A DNA stretch of 64,000 nt, from assembly GCF_012427845.1 (NCBI RefSeq), contig NZ_CP038498.1, positions 744,001 to 808,000 of the forward strand, read 5' to 3'. Of this stretch, positions 9,871-21,124 are shown piece after piece. This stretch comes from Pectobacterium punjabense. Lineage in GTDB: Bacteria > Pseudomonadota > Gammaproteobacteria > Enterobacterales > Enterobacteriaceae. How positions within the stretch are numbered: position 1 is the first letter of the stretch; every line of letters starts with the position of its first letter. A program made the translations under genes and the position numbers. A model generated the notes under the pieces. It had not been told where the DNA came from, did not search any database, and worked only from the letters and a program-made list of their open reading frames with translations.

Positions 9871-12570
9871 ATGACAGATGTAACCGTAAAATCGCTGGCC
9901 GCAGAGATTCAAACTCCGGTGGACCGCCTGGTACAGCAGTTTGCTGATGCGGGAATGACCAAGTCTGCATCGGACTCTGTGACCCAGCATGAAAAAGAAA
10001 CGTTATTAGCGCATCTGAACCGCGATCGCGGTAATGCGCCGAGTAAATTGACGCTGCAACGCAAAACGCGTAGCACGTTAAATGTCCCTAGCACCGGCGG
10101 TAAAAGTAAGTCGGTGCAGATCGAAGTCCGCAAGACACGCACTTATGTAAAACGCGATCCAATTGATGCCCAACGGGCTGAAGAGGAAGAGCAGGCACGG
10201 CGTGAAGCGGAAGAACAGGCACAACGTGCCGCTGAAGAGCAGGCTAAGCGCGAGGCCGATCTGCGCGAAGCTGCTGAGAAAGCGAAGCGTGCTGCCGACG
10301 AGCAAGCCAAACGTGAAGCCGCTGAAAAAGCTAAGCGTGATGTAGCGGAAAAAGAAAAAGTGACGAACCAACAAAACGAAAATATGACCAAGCCGGCTCA
10401 GTCTGAGAAAGCGAAACGTGAAGCGGAAGCTGCCGAGCTTAAGCGTAAAGCAGAAGAAACTGCGCGTCTTAAAGTTGAAGAAGAAGCGCGTCGTATTGCT
10501 GAAGAAGCTCGCCGCATGGCTGAAGAAAACGCCGGACGTTGGGAAGCGGAAAGCGCTAAACCTGAAGAATCTGCTGATTACCATGTGACGACATCTCATC
10601 ATGCACGCGAAGCAGAAGATGAGAACGACCGTCAGGTTGAAGGTGAACGCCGTAGCCGCACCCGTGCTGCTAAAGTCACCAAGCAGAAGAAAGGCAACCG
10701 TCAGTCTGAGTCCAAAGCTGACCGTGAAGAAGCGCGTGCTGTTACCCGTGGTGGTAAAGGTAAGCGTAAGCCAAGTTCATTACAGCAGAGCTTCAACAAG
10801 CCTGCTCAGGCGGTTAACCGCGATGTTGTGATTGGCGAAACGGTTACCGTTGCTGAGCTGGCTAACAAAATGGCAGTTAAAGGCTCTCAGGTCATCAAAA
10901 CGATGATGAAACTGGGTGCAATGGCAACCATCAACCAGGTCATCGATCAGGAAACCGCGCAGCTGGTAGCGGAAGAGATGGGGCATAAAGTCATCCTGCG
11001 TCGTGAAAACGAGCTGGAAGAAGCGGTAATGAGTGACCGTGATATGGGTGTTGCGGCGGAATCCCGCGCGCCGGTCGTGACCATCATGGGTCACGTTGAC
11101 CACGGTAAAACCTCTCTGCTTGACTATATCCGTTCAACCAAGGTAGCAGCAGGCGAAGCGGGTGGTATTACCCAGCACATCGGTGCTTACCACGTTGAAA
11201 CTGACAACGGTATGATTACGTTCCTGGATACACCGGGACACGCCGCGTTTACCGCAATGCGTGCTCGTGGTGCTCAGGCTACGGATATCGTGGTACTGGT
11301 TGTTGCGGCAGATGATGGCGTGATGCCTCAGACAATCGAAGCAATCCAGCACGCGAAAGCGGCTCAGGTTCCGGTTGTTGTCGCCGTAAACAAAATCGAT
11401 AAACCTGATGCCGATCCAGACCGTGTGAAAACCGAGCTGTCTCAGTACGGTATCATGCCAGAAGAGTGGGGCGGTGAATCTCAGTTTGTCCACGTATCTG
11501 CTAAAGCGGGTACGGGTATCGACGAGCTGCTAGATGCGATTCTGTTGCAGGCCGAAGTTCTGGAGCTGAAAGCGGTCCGCAGCGGTATGGCAAACGGTGT
11601 AGTGATCGAATCCTTCCTGGATAAAGGTCGTGGCCCGGTTGCAACCGTACTGGTTCGCGAAGGTACACTGAATAAAGGCGACATCGTTCTGTGCGGCTTT
11701 GAATATGGCCGTGTTCGTGCGATGCGTGATGAGTTAGGCCGTGAAATTGCGTCAGCGGGTCCTTCTATTCCTGTAGAAATTCTTGGCATGTCCGGTGTGC
11801 CTGCCGCAGGTGATGAAGCGACGGTTGTTCGTGACGAGAAGAAAGCGCGTGAAGTTGCCTTGTATCGTCAGGGTAAATTCCGTGAAGTCAAACTGGCTCG
11901 TCAGCAGAAATCTAAACTGGAAAACATGTTTGCCAACATGACTGAAGGTGAAGTTTCTGAACTGAACATCGTTCTGAAATCTGACGTACAGGGTTCTTGT
12001 GAAGCCATTTCTGATTCACTGCAGAAACTGTCTACTGACGAAGTGAAAGTGAAGATTGTCGGTTCCGGTGTGGGCGGTATCACAGAAACTGACGCTACGC
12101 TGGCAGCGGCATCGAATGCGATTATCCTTGGCTTTAACGTTCGTGCAGATGCATCAGCTCGCCGCGTAGTTGAAGCTGAAAGTCTGGATCTGCGTTACTA
12201 CTCCGTCATCTATGATTTGATCGACGAAGTGAAACAGGCGATGAGCGGTATGCTGGCGCCGGAATACAAGCAAGAGATCATCGGTCTGGCCGAAGTGCGT
12301 GACGTCTTTAAATCACCGAAATTTGGCGCTATCGCTGGCTGTATGGTGACGGAAGGCATCGTCAAACGTCACAACAAAATCCGTGTACTGCGTGACAACG
12401 TGGTTATCTATGAAGGCGAATTGGAATCTCTGCGCCGCTTCAAAGATGACGTTAACGAAGTCCGTAACGGCATGGAATGTGGTATCGGCGTGAAGAACTA
12501 CAACGACGTTCGCCCAGGCGATATGATTGAAGTCTTTGAAACGATTGAGATCAAACGTACGATCGCCTAA
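9871..12570 (+). CDS. infB: Translation initiation factor IF-2
   Basis: IF-2 is the GTPase that brings fMet-tRNA to the 30S subunit. Of 899 residues, about 60-310 form a highly charged Glu/Lys/Arg/Ala coiled linker. The G domain follows with GHVDHGKT (G1), DTPGH (G3) and NKID (G4), then domains II-IV. In E. coli shorter forms start internally. Equivalent in-frame codons here are GTG at 10360 (codon 164) and ATG at 10384 (codon 172, NMTKPAQ), so the isoforms are probably conserved (inference). The gene lies 25 bases after nusA. Confidence 0.97.
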   Translation: MTDVTVKSLAAEIQTPVDRLVQQFADAGMTKSASDSVTQHEKETLLAHLNRDRGNAPSKLTLQRKTRSTLNVPSTGGKSKSVQIEVRKTRTYVKRDPIDAQRAEEEEQARREAEEQAQRAAEEQAKREADLREAAEKAKRAADEQAKREAAEKAKRDVAEKEKVTNQQNENMTKPAQSEKAKREAEAAELKRKAEETARLKVEEEARRIAEEARRMAEENAGRWEAESAKPEESADYHVTTSHHAREAEDENDRQVEGERRSRTRAAKVTKQKKGNRQSESKADREEARAVTRGGKGKRKPSSLQQSFNKPAQAVNRDVVIGETVTVAELANKMAVKGSQVIKTMMKLGAMATINQVIDQETAQLVAEEMGHKVILRRENELEEAVMSDRDMGVAAESRAPVVTIMGHVDHGKTSLLDYIRSTKVAAGEAGGITQHIGAYHVETDNGMITFLDTPGHAAFTAMRARGAQATDIVVLVVAADDGVMPQTIEAIQHAKAAQVPVVVAVNKIDKPDADPDRVKTELSQYGIMPEEWGGESQFVHVSAKAGTGIDELLDAILLQAEVLELKAVRSGMANGVVIESFLDKGRGPVATVLVREGTLNKGDIVLCGFEYGRVRAMRDELGREIASAGPSIPVEILGMSGVPAAGDEATVVRDEKKAREVALYRQGKFREVKLARQQKSKLENMFANMTEGEVSELNIVLKSDVQGSCEAISDSLQKLSTDEVKVKIVGSGVGGITETDATLAAASNAIILGFNVRADASARRVVEAESLDLRYYSVIYDLIDEVKQAMSGMLAPEYKQEIIGLAEVRDVFKSPKFGAIAGCMVTEGIVKRHNKIRVLRDNVVIYEGELESLRRFKDDVNEVRNGMECGIGVKNYNDVRPGDMIEVFETIEIKRTIA

Positions 12571-12602
12571 TCCATTTCAGCGACGACGTAAGTGATTTGT
12601 AA

Positions 12603-12628
12603 GGGGGGCCTAGTGCCCCCCGATTTTT
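12603..12628 (+). terminator. Intra-operon hairpin between infB and rbfA
   Basis: The stem GGGGGGC / GCCCCCC with loop CTAGT is followed by GATTTTT. It sits 16 bases before the rbfA start inside an operon, so partial termination or RNA processing is more likely than a full stop. Confidence 0.6.
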
Positions 12629-12643
12629 ACTGGAGGATTTATC

Positions 12644-13042
12644 ATGGCAAAAGAATTCAGCCGCACCCAGCGCGTTGCGCAGGAAATGCAAAAAGAAATC
12701 GCCATTATCATTCAACGTGAAGTGAAAGATCCGCGCATCGGCATGGCGACCGTCTCTGGTGTGGAAGTGTCTCGCGATCTGGCGTATGCCAAGGTTTTTG
12801 TAACCTTCCTGAATGATAACGAGCCAGAGCAAGTTAAAATAGCGGTGAAAGCACTGCAAGATGCGTCTGGCTTTATCCGTATGATGATCGGTAAAGCAAT
12901 GCGCCTGCGTGTTGTTCCTGAATTGACGTTCTCCTATGACAACTCATTGGTTGAAGGGATGAGAATGTCCAATTTGGTAACCAATGTGGTTAGAAACGAT
13001 ACGGAACGTCGTTCTGTTACGGGCGAAGATCAGGAGGATTAA
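12644..13042 (+). CDS. rbfA: 30S ribosome-binding factor RbfA
   Basis: RbfA is a cold-shock 30S maturation factor with one KH-like fold. The length (132 residues) is normal, and the segment [19 protein letters not shown] is typical of the family. A GGAGG site precedes the ATG. The TAA overlaps the truB ATG by one base, implying translational coupling. Confidence 0.95.
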   Translation: MAKEFSRTQRVAQEMQKEIAIIIQREVKDPRIGMATVSGVEVSRDLAYAKVFVTFLNDNEPEQVKIAVKALQDASGFIRMMIGKAMRLRVVPELTFSYDNSLVEGMRMSNLVTNVVRNDTERRSVTGEDQED

Positions 13043-13986
13043 TGAGTCGTCCTCGTCGCCGTGGCCGTGATGTACACGGCGTATTGTTATTAGATAAACC
13101 GCAGGGCGTGTCGTCTAATGATGTTTTGCAGAAAGTAAAACGGATTTTTAACGCGAACAGAGCAGGCCATACTGGAGCGTTGGACCCATTAGCAACCGGT
13201 ATGCTACCGATTTGTCTTGGGGAAGCGACAAAGTTTTCCCAATACTTGCTGGACTCTGATAAGCGCTACCGTGTCATTGCTCGCCTTGGGCAACGCACCG
13301 ATACCTCTGATGCCGATGGCAACGTAATTGAAGAGCGTGCCATTGGCTTTTCTGCTACGGATCTGGAGCAGTCGCTGGAGAGCTTTCGCGGTACTACGCA
13401 ACAAGTGCCATCCATGTACTCGGCGCTGAAATACCAGGGGCGTAAACTGTATGAGTACGCTCGTCAGGGGCTGACGGTTCCGCGTGAAGCGCGTGAAATC
13501 ACCGTTTACGAACTTCAGTTTATTCGTTGGGAAGGCGATGAGCTGGAGCTAGAGATCCACTGCTCGAAAGGGACGTACATCCGTACCATTATTGACGATC
13601 TGGGTGAAAAGCTGGGATGTGGCGCGCATGTTATTTACCTGCGTCGCTTGCAGGTTGCTACGTACCCTACCGAAAGAATGGTGACGCTGGAGCAACTGTC
13701 GGCATTGGTCGAGCAGGCTCAGACGCAAGAACACGCACTTTCTCTGACTCTTGATCCGCTACTTATGCCGATGGAAAGCCCGGTCATTGATTTCCCAGAA
13801 GTAAATTTGCCACCCGTTGTTGCAGGTTATTTGAAGCTTGGACAAGCGGTCCAGGCAGCGAATGCACCGTTGAACGGCATGGTGAGAATTACCGAGGGCG
13901 ACGCGCACAAATTTATTGGAATGGGTGAAATTGACGACGATGGTCGCGTTGCGCCACGGCGTTTGGTTGTTGAGTTTCCGGTGTAA
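13042..13986 (+). CDS. truB: tRNA pseudouridine-55 synthase
   Basis: TruB isomerises U55 in the T-loop of all elongator tRNAs. The 314 residues equal the E. coli length. The catalytic aspartate is D48 in GALDPLATG, and the motif [12 protein letters not shown] is near residues 178-189. The C-terminal PUA-type domain starts near 250. The start overlaps the rbfA stop and has GAGGA upstream. Confidence 0.96.
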   Translation: MSRPRRRGRDVHGVLLLDKPQGVSSNDVLQKVKRIFNANRAGHTGALDPLATGMLPICLGEATKFSQYLLDSDKRYRVIARLGQRTDTSDADGNVIEERAIGFSATDLEQSLESFRGTTQQVPSMYSALKYQGRKLYEYARQGLTVPREAREITVYELQFIRWEGDELELEIHCSKGTYIRTIIDDLGEKLGCGAHVIYLRRLQVATYPTERMVTLEQLSALVEQAQTQEHALSLTLDPLLMPMESPVIDFPEVNLPPVVAGYLKLGQAVQAANAPLNGMVRITEGDAHKFIGMGEIDDDGRVAPRRLVVEFPV

Positions 13987-14003
13987 ACCCGCCCGTAGCT
14001 ACC

Positions 14004-14032
14004 TTGCTATCGCGGAACGCTGAGGGTAGAAT
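14004..14032 (+). promoter_or_regulatory. rpsO promoter
   Basis: TTGCTA at 14004-14009, a 17-base spacer and TAGAAT at 14027-14032 predict a start near 14039. This leaves a leader of about 70 bases before rpsO, as in E. coli. Confidence 0.7.
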
Positions 14033-14040
14033 AGCGCGGC

Positions 14041-14115
14041 TTGACTATTGGGTAGCTGAATTAGAGATCGGCGCCTGTTTTTTATCTATAATGTTTGGAG
14101 TATTACAATGTCTCT
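14041..14115 (+). promoter_or_regulatory. S15 autoregulatory leader (pseudoknot region)
   Basis: The leader from TTGACTATTGGGTAGCTGAA through ATTAGAGATCGGCGCC to the GGAG ribosome site closely matches, from memory, the E. coli rpsO leader. There it folds into a pseudoknot that S15 binds to trap the ribosome. The similarity is strong but the fold was not computed. Confidence 0.6.
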
Positions 14116-14377
14116 AAGTGTTGAAGCTAAAGCTAAAATCGTAGCAGACTTCGGTCGTGGCACTAACGATAGTGGTTCTACTGAAGTTCAGGTTGCTTTG
14201 CTGACCGCGCAGATCAACCATCTGCAAGGCCACTTTTCTGAGCACAAAAAAGATCACCACAGCCGTCGTGGTCTGCTGCGTATGGTTTCTCAGCGTCGTA
14301 AGCTGCTGGACTACCTGAAGCGTAAAGATGTAGCACGTTACACCAGTCTGATCGAGCGTCTGGGTCTGCGTCGCTAA
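14108..14377 (+). CDS. rpsO: 30S ribosomal protein S15
   Basis: S15 is a primary 16S rRNA-binding protein of the small-subunit platform and also represses its own translation. Its 89 residues have the full S15 pattern, including [20 protein letters not shown] and [16 protein letters not shown] at 14097-14100 precedes the ATG. It sits between a terminator and its own promoter within the truB-pnp block. Confidence 0.98.
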   Translation: MSLSVEAKAKIVADFGRGTNDSGSTEVQVALLTAQINHLQGHFSEHKKDHHSRRGLLRMVSQRRKLLDYLKRKDVARYTSLIERLGLRR

Positions 14378-14396
14378 GTCTTCTGAGTTTCAGTGG

Positions 14397-14425
14397 GAAG
14401 GGGCCTCTTTTGGCCCCTTTCTTCT
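14397..14425 (+). terminator. Terminator after rpsO
   Basis: The stem AAGGGGCC / GGCCCCTT with a TCTTTT loop is followed by a short T-rich tail. Partial read-through into pnp is expected by analogy with E. coli. Confidence 0.8.
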
Positions 14426-14492
14426 AGGAAGCGTTAGCAAAACAGAGTAGTGTATTGTTGTTAAATATGATCTTTCATTACAGAGGTTCGCG

Positions 14493-14545
14493 CGGCTAAT
14501 GAGAGGCTTTATCTGCATAAGCAAGATAAGGGTTGTCATTAGTCG
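14493..14545 (+). promoter_or_regulatory. pnp leader long hairpin (RNase III site)
   Basis: Two 22-base arms (14493-14514 and 14524-14545) pair with only two G-G mismatches and a few G-U wobbles around a 9-base loop. The position and shape correspond to the E. coli pnp leader stem, which RNase III cuts and polynucleotide phosphorylase then uses to autoregulate. Function is inferred from that parallel. Confidence 0.75.
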
Positions 14546-14627
14546 TGAGGATGTAGTGTAAAGGTCGGGAGTTCATTGGTGCGTTTATCTAGAATACGTG
14601 TAACGCGCCCCAGTTAAGGATATTATT

Positions 14628-16748
14628 TTGCTGAATCCGATCGTTCGTAAGTTTCAATATGGTCAGCATACCGTCACGTTAGAGACGGGTATGATGGCAC
14701 GCCAGGCTACCGCCGCTGTAATGGTAAGCATGGATGATACAGCGGTATTTGTTACCGTTGTCGGCGCTAAAAACGCTAAACCCGGCCAAAGTTTCTTCCC
14801 GTTGACGGTTAACTATCAAGAGCGTACTTACGCTGCTGGACGTTTCCCCGGTGGTTTCTTCCGCCGTGAAGGTCGTCCAAGCGAAGGCGAAACGCTGATT
14901 TCCCGCCTGATTGACCGCCCGATTCGCCCTCTGTTCCCAGAAGGTTTCCTGAATGAAGTTCAGGTGATTGCAACTGTCGTTTCCGTTAATCCACAGGTTA
15001 ACCCTGACATCGTTGCTATGATTGGTGCTTCTGCTGCGCTGAGCCTGTCCGGTATCCCGTTCAGCGGCCCTATCGGTGCGGCGCGCGTCGGTTACCTGAA
15101 TGACCAGTATGTCCTGAACCCAACGACAGATGAGCTGAAAGAAAGCCGTCTGGATCTGGTTGTTGCAGGTACTGAAGGCGCGGTTCTGATGGTGGAATCT
15201 GAAGCTGACTTGCTGAGTGAAGACCAAATGCTGGGTGCAGTCGTATTTGGTCACGATCAACAACAGGTTGTTATCGAAAACATCAACGCTCTGGTTGCCG
15301 AAGCTGGCAAGCCGAAGTGGGACTGGCATGCGCCAGAAGTGAATGTTTCTTTAGAGCAGCGTGTACAGGCTTTGTCTGAAGCTCGTTTGGGTGACGCTTA
15401 CCGCATCACCGAAAAACAAGAGCGCTATGCACAGGTTGACGTCATCAAAGCTGATGTTGTTGCTGCTCTGCAAGCCGAAGATGAGACGTTGAATGCTGGC
15501 GAGATCCAGGAAATCCTGGGCAACGTCGAGAAAAACGTTGTGCGTAGCCGCGTACTGGCTGGCGAACCGCGTATTGATGGCCGTGAAAAAGACATGATTC
15601 GTGGTCTGGATGTGCGTACTGGTGTACTGCCGCGTACCCACGGTTCCGCGCTATTCACCCGTGGTGAAACGCAGGCGTTGGTCACTGCAACGCTGGGTAC
15701 TGAGCGTGATGCGCAGACCATTGACGAACTGACCGGTGAACGTACCGATCGCTTCCTGCTGCACTACAACTTCCCTCCGTACTCTGTTGGTGAAACGGGT
15801 ATGGTGGGTTCGCCTAAGCGTCGTGAAATTGGTCACGGTCGTCTGGCTAAGCGCGGCGTGTTGGCTGTTATGCCGAAGGCGAGCGAGTTCCCGTACACTG
15901 TGCGTGTGGTCTCTGAAATCACAGAATCTAACGGTTCTTCTTCGATGGCGTCTGTCTGCGGTGCTTCTCTGGCACTGATGGATGCAGGTGTGCCGATCAA
16001 ATCAGCCGTTGCGGGTATCGCGATGGGTCTGGTGAAAGAAGGCGACAACTTCGTTGTTCTGTCCGACATTCTGGGTGATGAAGACCACCTGGGCGATATG
16101 GACTTCAAAGTTGCTGGTAGCCGTGAAGGCATCACCGCGCTGCAAATGGATATCAAGATCGAAGGGATTACCCGTGAGATCATGCAGGTTGCTTTGAATC
16201 AAGCCAAAGGTGCTCGTTTGCACATTCTGGGTGTGATGGAGCAGGCAATCAGCACGCCACGTGGTGATATCTCCGAATTTGCACCGCGTATTCACACCAT
16301 TAAAATCAGTACCGATAAGATCAAAGATGTGATCGGTAAAGGTGGTTCAGTGATCCGTGCTCTGACCGAAGAGACGGGTACGACCATTGAAATCGAAGAT
16401 GATGGTACAGTGAAGATCGCTTCAACTGACGGTGAAAAAGCGAAACACGCGATTCGTCGTATTGAAGAGATCACTGCCGAAATCGAAGTCGGTCGCGTGT
16501 ATCAGGGTAAAGTTACCCGCATCGTTGATTTTGGTGCTTTCGTTGCTATTGGCGGCGGTAAAGAAGGCCTGGTACATATTTCTCAGATCGCCGACAAGCG
16601 TGTAGAGAAAGTGACTGATTACCTGCAAATGGGTCAGGAAGTGCCAGTTAAGGTTCTGGAAGTTGATCGTCAGGGCCGCGTGCGCTTAAGCATCAAAGAA
16701 GCCAATGCGCAAACTCAGGAAGCGGCAGCCCCGTCTTCTGAGGAATAA
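14628..16748 (+). CDS. pnp: Polynucleotide phosphorylase
   Basis: This 3'-5' phosphorolytic exoribonuclease forms a trimer and joins RNase E in the degradosome. The 706 residues contain two RNase PH domains (about 10-225 and 310-540), a linker helical domain, KH (about 553-612, with [17 protein letters not shown]) and a C-terminal S1 domain (about 620-690). The start is TTG at 14628, as in E. coli, with AAGGA 8 bases upstream. The tail is about 5 residues shorter than in E. coli. Confidence 0.97.
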   Translation: MLNPIVRKFQYGQHTVTLETGMMARQATAAVMVSMDDTAVFVTVVGAKNAKPGQSFFPLTVNYQERTYAAGRFPGGFFRREGRPSEGETLISRLIDRPIRPLFPEGFLNEVQVIATVVSVNPQVNPDIVAMIGASAALSLSGIPFSGPIGAARVGYLNDQYVLNPTTDELKESRLDLVVAGTEGAVLMVESEADLLSEDQMLGAVVFGHDQQQVVIENINALVAEAGKPKWDWHAPEVNVSLEQRVQALSEARLGDAYRITEKQERYAQVDVIKADVVAALQAEDETLNAGEIQEILGNVEKNVVRSRVLAGEPRIDGREKDMIRGLDVRTGVLPRTHGSALFTRGETQALVTATLGTERDAQTIDELTGERTDRFLLHYNFPPYSVGETGMVGSPKRREIGHGRLAKRGVLAVMPKASEFPYTVRVVSEITESNGSSSMASVCGASLALMDAGVPIKSAVAGIAMGLVKEGDNFVVLSDILGDEDHLGDMDFKVAGSREGITALQMDIKIEGITREIMQVALNQAKGARLHILGVMEQAISTPRGDISEFAPRIHTIKISTDKIKDVIGKGGSVIRALTEETGTTIEIEDDGTVKIASTDGEKAKHAIRRIEEITAEIEVGRVYQGKVTRIVDFGAFVAIGGGKEGLVHISQIADKRVEKVTDYLQMGQEVPVKVLEVDRQGRVRLSIKEANAQTQEAAAPSSEE

Positions 16749-16772
16749 CGGCTGTTAGAAAACGGTCCTATG

Positions 16773-16799
16773 GCACCTTGCCTGATTATGGCAAGGTGC
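16773..16799 (+). other. Perfect hairpin between pnp and nlpI
   Basis: The 10-bp stem GCACCTTGCC / GGCAAGGTGC has loop TGATTAT and no T-run. It could protect the pnp 3' end or be a processing site. Confidence 0.55.
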
Positions 16800-16885
16800 T
16801 GCATATATCGTAAGGGTATGGATGTCCTTGCGTTGAGCAGTCCGGGACAGGATGTTCATCCAATGTTTGTCTTCGGGAGTGGGAA

Positions 16886-17770
16886 ATGAAGCCTTTCTTG
16901 CGCTGGTGTTATGTTGCAACAGCACTCATGCTGGCAGGATGCAGCAACACGGATTGGCGTAAAGACGCAGTATTGGCGATTCCGTTACAGCCGACTTTGC
17001 AGCAGGAAGTGATCCTGGCACGCATGGAACAAATCCTTGCAAGCCGGGCATTAACCGATGATGAGCGAGCACAGCTATTATATGAGCGCGGAGTGCTGTA
17101 TGATAGTCTCGGGCTACGGGCATTAGCGCGGAATGATTTTTCACAAGCGTTGACGATCCGCCCTGATATTCCAGAAGTTTTTAACTATTTGGGTATCTAT
17201 TTAACGCAGGCAGGCAATTTTGATGCTGCCTATGAAGCGTTTGATTCTGTACTAGAGCTTGATCCAACTTACAATTACGCGCGTTTAAACCGTGGCATCG
17301 CTTTGTATTATGGCGGTCGCTATCTGTTAGCGCAGGATGATCTGCTGGCGTTTTATCGAGACGATCCGAATGATCCTTTCCGTTCGTTATGGCTGTATCT
17401 TGTGGAGCGAGAAATCAATCCAGAGACGGCCAAAATTGCGTTGAAGAAACGCTATGACGACGCGAAGAAAGGGCCTTGGGGATGGAATATTGTCGAATTC
17501 TACCTGGGCAGTATCAGTGAAAAAACACTGATGCAGCGTTTACAGGAAGAAGCTACGGATAACACTTCGCTCGCTGAGCATCTCAGTGAAACTGACTTCT
17601 ATTTAGGTAAGCACTACCTAAGTCTGGGGGACAAGAACACCGCTTTGGCGCTGTTCAAGCTGACGGTTGCCAACAACGTCCATAACTTTGTTGAGCACCG
17701 CTATGCATTGTTGGAATTGGCGCTATTAGGCCAAGAGCAAGACGACCTATCAGGATCGGACCAGCAATAG
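16886..17770 (+). CDS. nlpI: Outer-membrane lipoprotein NlpI (TPR)
   Basis: NlpI scaffolds peptidoglycan hydrolases and presents MepS to the protease Prc. The 294-residue length equals E. coli. The signal peptide ends in the lipobox LAGC with the lipidated cysteine at residue 19. Several tetratricopeptide repeats lie in the middle (for example residues 62-95, 96-129 and 130-163). The gene follows pnp and precedes yrbN-deaD, as in E. coli. Confidence 0.95.
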   Translation: MKPFLRWCYVATALMLAGCSNTDWRKDAVLAIPLQPTLQQEVILARMEQILASRALTDDERAQLLYERGVLYDSLGLRALARNDFSQALTIRPDIPEVFNYLGIYLTQAGNFDAAYEAFDSVLELDPTYNYARLNRGIALYYGGRYLLAQDDLLAFYRDDPNDPFRSLWLYLVEREINPETAKIALKKRYDDAKKGPWGWNIVEFYLGSISEKTLMQRLQEEATDNTSLAEHLSETDFYLGKHYLSLGDKNTALALFKLTVANNVHNFVEHRYALLELALLGQEQDDLSGSDQQ

Positions 17771-17808
17771 CTGACGAACACTTACATCAGCCTAAAAAAC
17801 TTCGGTTA

Positions 17809-17834
17809 TCACCTTCACGGGTGAGGGCTTTTTT
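17809..17834 (+). terminator. Terminator after nlpI
   Basis: A 5-bp stem TCACC / GGTGA with loop TTCACG is followed by GGGC and six T. The stem is short, so termination may be partial. Confidence 0.55.
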
Positions 17835-17875
17835 GTTCGCTTTTTAATCCAATTTGAGCCGGTTCACACTTTTCA

Positions 17876-17953
17876 ATGAAAATGACTGAAAATTTTCACG
17901 ACGAGTTATGTAGACTGGCCGCCATGTTTAATGAGGCACGTGTACATGACTGA
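17876..17953 (+). CDS. yrbN: Micro-protein YrbN upstream of deaD
   Basis: This 25-codon ORF begins [20 protein letters not shown] and ends in TGA at 17951-17953. It closely resembles E. coli YrbN, which lies in the same place between nlpI and deaD. It overlaps the first 8 bases of deaD in another frame. A coupling role for deaD translation is plausible but is inference. No other function is known to me. Confidence 0.85.
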   Translation: MKMTENFHDELCRLAAMFNEARVHD

Positions 17954-19844
17954 TTTATTTACTTCTTTTTCCGATTTGGGGCTGTCTGCTCCTATTATTA
18001 ATGCCCTGACCGATCTGGGCTATGAAAAACCATCGCCGATTCAGGCTGAATGTATTCCTCACCTGCTGAACGGTCGTGATGTGCTGGGTATGGCACAGAC
18101 CGGTAGCGGTAAAACTGCGGCTTTTGCTCTGCCATTACTCAATAACTTAAAACCTGAGTTAAAAGCGCCGCAGATGCTGGTGCTGGCACCAACCCGTGAG
18201 TTGGCTGTTCAGGTTGCTGAAGCCTGTAATGATTTTGCTAAGCATATGCACGGCGTTAATGTTGTTGCCCTGTACGGCGGCCAGCGTTATGACGTTCAAC
18301 TGCGCGCTTTGCGTGGTGGAGCCCAGATCGTTGTTGGTACTCCTGGTCGTCTGCTGGATCACTTGAAACGCGGTACGCTGGATCTGTCCAACCTGAGTGG
18401 TCTGGTTCTGGATGAAGCTGATGAAATGCTGCGTATGGGCTTCATCGAAGATGTTGAAAACATCATGGCTCAGATCCCTGCGGCGCACCAGACTGCGCTG
18501 TTCTCTGCAACCATGCCAGAAGCGATTCGCCGCATTACGCGTCGTTTCATGAAAGATCCGCAAGAAGTTCGCATCCAATCAAGCGTGACTACGCGTCCAG
18601 ATATCAGCCAGAGCTACTGGACTGTGCAGGGTATGCGTAAAAATGAAGCGCTGGTGCGTTTCCTGGAAGCAGAAGATTTTGATGCGGCAATTATTTTCGT
18701 TCGTACCAAGAACGCTACGCTGGAAGTGGCTGAAGCGTTGGAACGTAGCGGTTACAACAGTGCTGCGCTGAATGGTGACATGAATCAGGCACTGCGTGAG
18801 CAAACGCTGGAGCGTCTGAAAGATGGCCGTTTAGATATCCTGATCGCGACCGATGTTGCGGCGCGTGGTTTGGACGTTGAGCGTATCAGTCTGGTAGTGA
18901 ACTACGATATTCCGATGGATGCCGAATCTTACGTCCACCGTATTGGTCGTACTGGTCGTGCAGGTCGTGCAGGTCGTGCTCTGCTGTTTGTAGAAAACCG
19001 CGAGCGTCGCCTGCTGCGCAACGTCGAACGCACAATGAAGCTGACTATTCCTGAAGTGGAATTGCCAAATGCGGAACTGTTGGGACAACGTCGTCTGGCT
19101 AAGTTTGCTGCTAAAGTACAGCAACAGCTGGAAAGCAGCGATCTGGACATGTACCGCGCGCTGTTAACGAAACTGCAACCGCAGGAAGAGCTGGATATCG
19201 AAACGCTGGCCGCCGCGCTGCTGAAAATGGCACAGGGCGAACGTCCTCTGATTCTGCCGCCAGATCCGGTATTCCGTCCGCGTCGTGAATTCCGCGATCG
19301 TGATGAGTCTCGTGGTGATTCACGTGGCGATCGTCGCCGCGATCCGCGTGATTCTCGCGAAAGCCGTGACGGTGACCGTCCACAACGCCGTGAGCGTCGT
19401 GATGCGGGTGAGATGGAACTGTATCGTATCGAAGTGGGTCGTGATGACGGCGTCGAAGTTCGTCATATTGTTGGTGCTATCGCCAACGAAGGGGATATCA
19501 GCAGCCGTTACATTGGTAACATCAAGCTGTTCGGGTCCCACTCAACGATCGAGCTGCCAAAAGGTATGCCGGGCGACCTGTTATCGCACTTTACTCGCAC
19601 GCGTATTCTGAACAAACCAATGAATATGCAATTGCTGGGTGATGCCGTTGCACAGCCAGAACGTCGTGGTGGTGGTCGTCCTGGTGGCGAACGTCGTGAT
19701 GGTGCCGCTCCACGTCGCTCTTTCGGCGGTGGTGAACGTCGTGAAGGTAACGGTAACGGCGGTGAGCGTCGTGAGCGTTCTTTCAACCGTGAAAACCGTG
19801 ACGGTGCTTCACGTGCTCCGCGTCGTCGTCCTGCTGACGCGTAA
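17946..19844 (+). CDS. deaD: ATP-dependent RNA helicase DeaD (CsdA)
   Basis: This cold-shock DEAD-box helicase works in 50S biogenesis and mRNA turnover. From the ATG at 17946 there are 632 residues: Q motif, [12 protein letters not shown] (VLDEADEML), SAT, and [14 protein letters not shown] in the helicase C domain. A dimerisation region and an RNA-binding DbpA-like domain follow. The tail is Arg/Gly-rich with repeated GERR units. GAGG 9 bases upstream supports this start over the ATG at 17931. It is translationally overlapped by yrbN. Confidence 0.96.
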   Translation: MTDLFTSFSDLGLSAPIINALTDLGYEKPSPIQAECIPHLLNGRDVLGMAQTGSGKTAAFALPLLNNLKPELKAPQMLVLAPTRELAVQVAEACNDFAKHMHGVNVVALYGGQRYDVQLRALRGGAQIVVGTPGRLLDHLKRGTLDLSNLSGLVLDEADEMLRMGFIEDVENIMAQIPAAHQTALFSATMPEAIRRITRRFMKDPQEVRIQSSVTTRPDISQSYWTVQGMRKNEALVRFLEAEDFDAAIIFVRTKNATLEVAEALERSGYNSAALNGDMNQALREQTLERLKDGRLDILIATDVAARGLDVERISLVVNYDIPMDAESYVHRIGRTGRAGRAGRALLFVENRERRLLRNVERTMKLTIPEVELPNAELLGQRRLAKFAAKVQQQLESSDLDMYRALLTKLQPQEELDIETLAAALLKMAQGERPLILPPDPVFRPRREFRDRDESRGDSRGDRRRDPRDSRESRDGDRPQRRERRDAGEMELYRIEVGRDDGVEVRHIVGAIANEGDISSRYIGNIKLFGSHSTIELPKGMPGDLLSHFTRTRILNKPMNMQLLGDAVAQPERRGGGRPGGERRDGAAPRRSFGGGERREGNGNGGERRERSFNRENRDGASRAPRRRPADA

Positions 19845-19900
19845 GTTTCACTTCAGCTTGTTCCAATACAAGCTGTTGTAGCAATATTTTACTCAATGCA

Positions 19901-19927
19901 AAACGACCCGTTCAGGGTCGTTTTTTT
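19901..19927. terminator. Terminator between deaD and yhbW
   Basis: A 9-bp stem AAACGACCC / GGGTCGTTT with loop GTTCA has a T-run on the right and an A-rich left flank. It serves deaD and possibly also the convergent yhbW. Confidence 0.88.
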
Positions 19928-19951
19928 GTTACTACCACCCATCAAGGCGTG

Positions 19952-20959
19952 TTAGAGCGTCTGCCGTATATCCATCGCGATTTCAAAAGATCGCAATCGT
20001 GCCTGATGGTCAAAGATTTGACCATTGATCATCACTTCATCCGCCTGTGTTTCACGCAAAAGACTCTGTAATCCATGACGTACCTTGGCGCTATCACCGA
20101 CAATCGACAGCCGTAGTGCTTGCTCTGCGCCAAACTGTTCAACGGGAGATCCAACCGTATCGATGTTTTCTACCGGTGCCGGGAGCGGACCCGGCGTGCC
20201 ACGGCGTAGGTTGATGAACTGTTGCTGCATCGAGGTGAAGAGGAAACGCGCATCCCGATCGCTATCGGCCGCCACCACATTGATGCAAACCATCGCGTAG
20301 GGCTTGGCGTGGGTGGCAGAAGGGACAAAGTTTTCACGGTAGAGACGGAATGCTTCCAGCAACATGTCGGGCGCGAAATGGGCGGCGAAGGCAAAAGGTA
20401 GCCCCAGTCTCGCGGCCAGCTGTGCGCTATACAGGCTCGAACCTAATAGCCAGATCGGAACGTGTAAGCCTTGTCCCGGGACGGCCAGCACTCCCTGACC
20501 CGGCTGTGCATCGGCGAAATAGCGTTGCAATTCCTGCACATCGCGTGGGAAATCTTCGATATCGGCATTAAGGTGACGACGCAGCGCCATCATGGTGCGC
20601 TGATCGGTGCCGGGTGCGCGGCCTAATCCCAAATCGATGCGGCCGGGATACAGCGATTCCAGCGTACCAAACTGCTCAGCGATGACGAGCGGTGAGTGGT
20701 TCGGCAACATGACACCGCCGGAGCCAAGACGGATGCGCGCCGTTCCCGAGGCAAGGTAGCCGAGCAGGACCGACGTTGCCGCGCTGGCGATACCGGTCAT
20801 GCTGTGGTGTTCCGCCAGCCAATAGCGGTGATAGCCCCATTTTTCTGTGTGCTGCGCCAGATCCAGAGAGCGATGGAAGGCGTCACGCGCTGTCGCACCT
20901 TGTGGAATCGGCGCAAGATCGAGGACGGAAAACACGGTGGGTTGAGAAGACATAGACAT
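19952..20959 (-). CDS. yhbW: Luciferase-like flavin monooxygenase family protein YhbW
   Basis: The protein aligns along its length with E. coli YhbW (335 residues from the ATG at 20959) and belongs to the bacterial luciferase-like superfamily. Conserved stretches include [20 protein letters not shown] and [20 protein letters not shown]. Such proteins use reduced flavin; the substrate is unknown. An upstream GTG at 20992 would add 11 residues with no better ribosome site. It is convergent with deaD. Confidence 0.88.
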   Translation of the reverse strand: MSMSSQPTVFSVLDLAPIPQGATARDAFHRSLDLAQHTEKWGYHRYWLAEHHSMTGIASAATSVLLGYLASGTARIRLGSGGVMLPNHSPLVIAEQFGTLESLYPGRIDLGLGRAPGTDQRTMMALRRHLNADIEDFPRDVQELQRYFADAQPGQGVLAVPGQGLHVPIWLLGSSLYSAQLAARLGLPFAFAAHFAPDMLLEAFRLYRENFVPSATHAKPYAMVCINVVAADSDRDARFLFTSMQQQFINLRRGTPGPLPAPVENIDTVGSPVEQFGAEQALRLSIVGDSAKVRHGLQSLLRETQADEVMINGQIFDHQARLRSFEIAMDIRQTL

Positions 20960-21124
20960 AATATGGCTCACTTTGTTGTTCACTGACTCCACCAGGCCGG
21001 TGGATGCTAACGCCGTCAGTCAATGATGAAAGTCAGATCAGTATGCGGGAATGTCACGGTTATACGTAGTTCAAAGATGCGCTTAGGAAGGAAAGGGCGG
21101 TTAGCCGCCCTGATAGGATATCAG

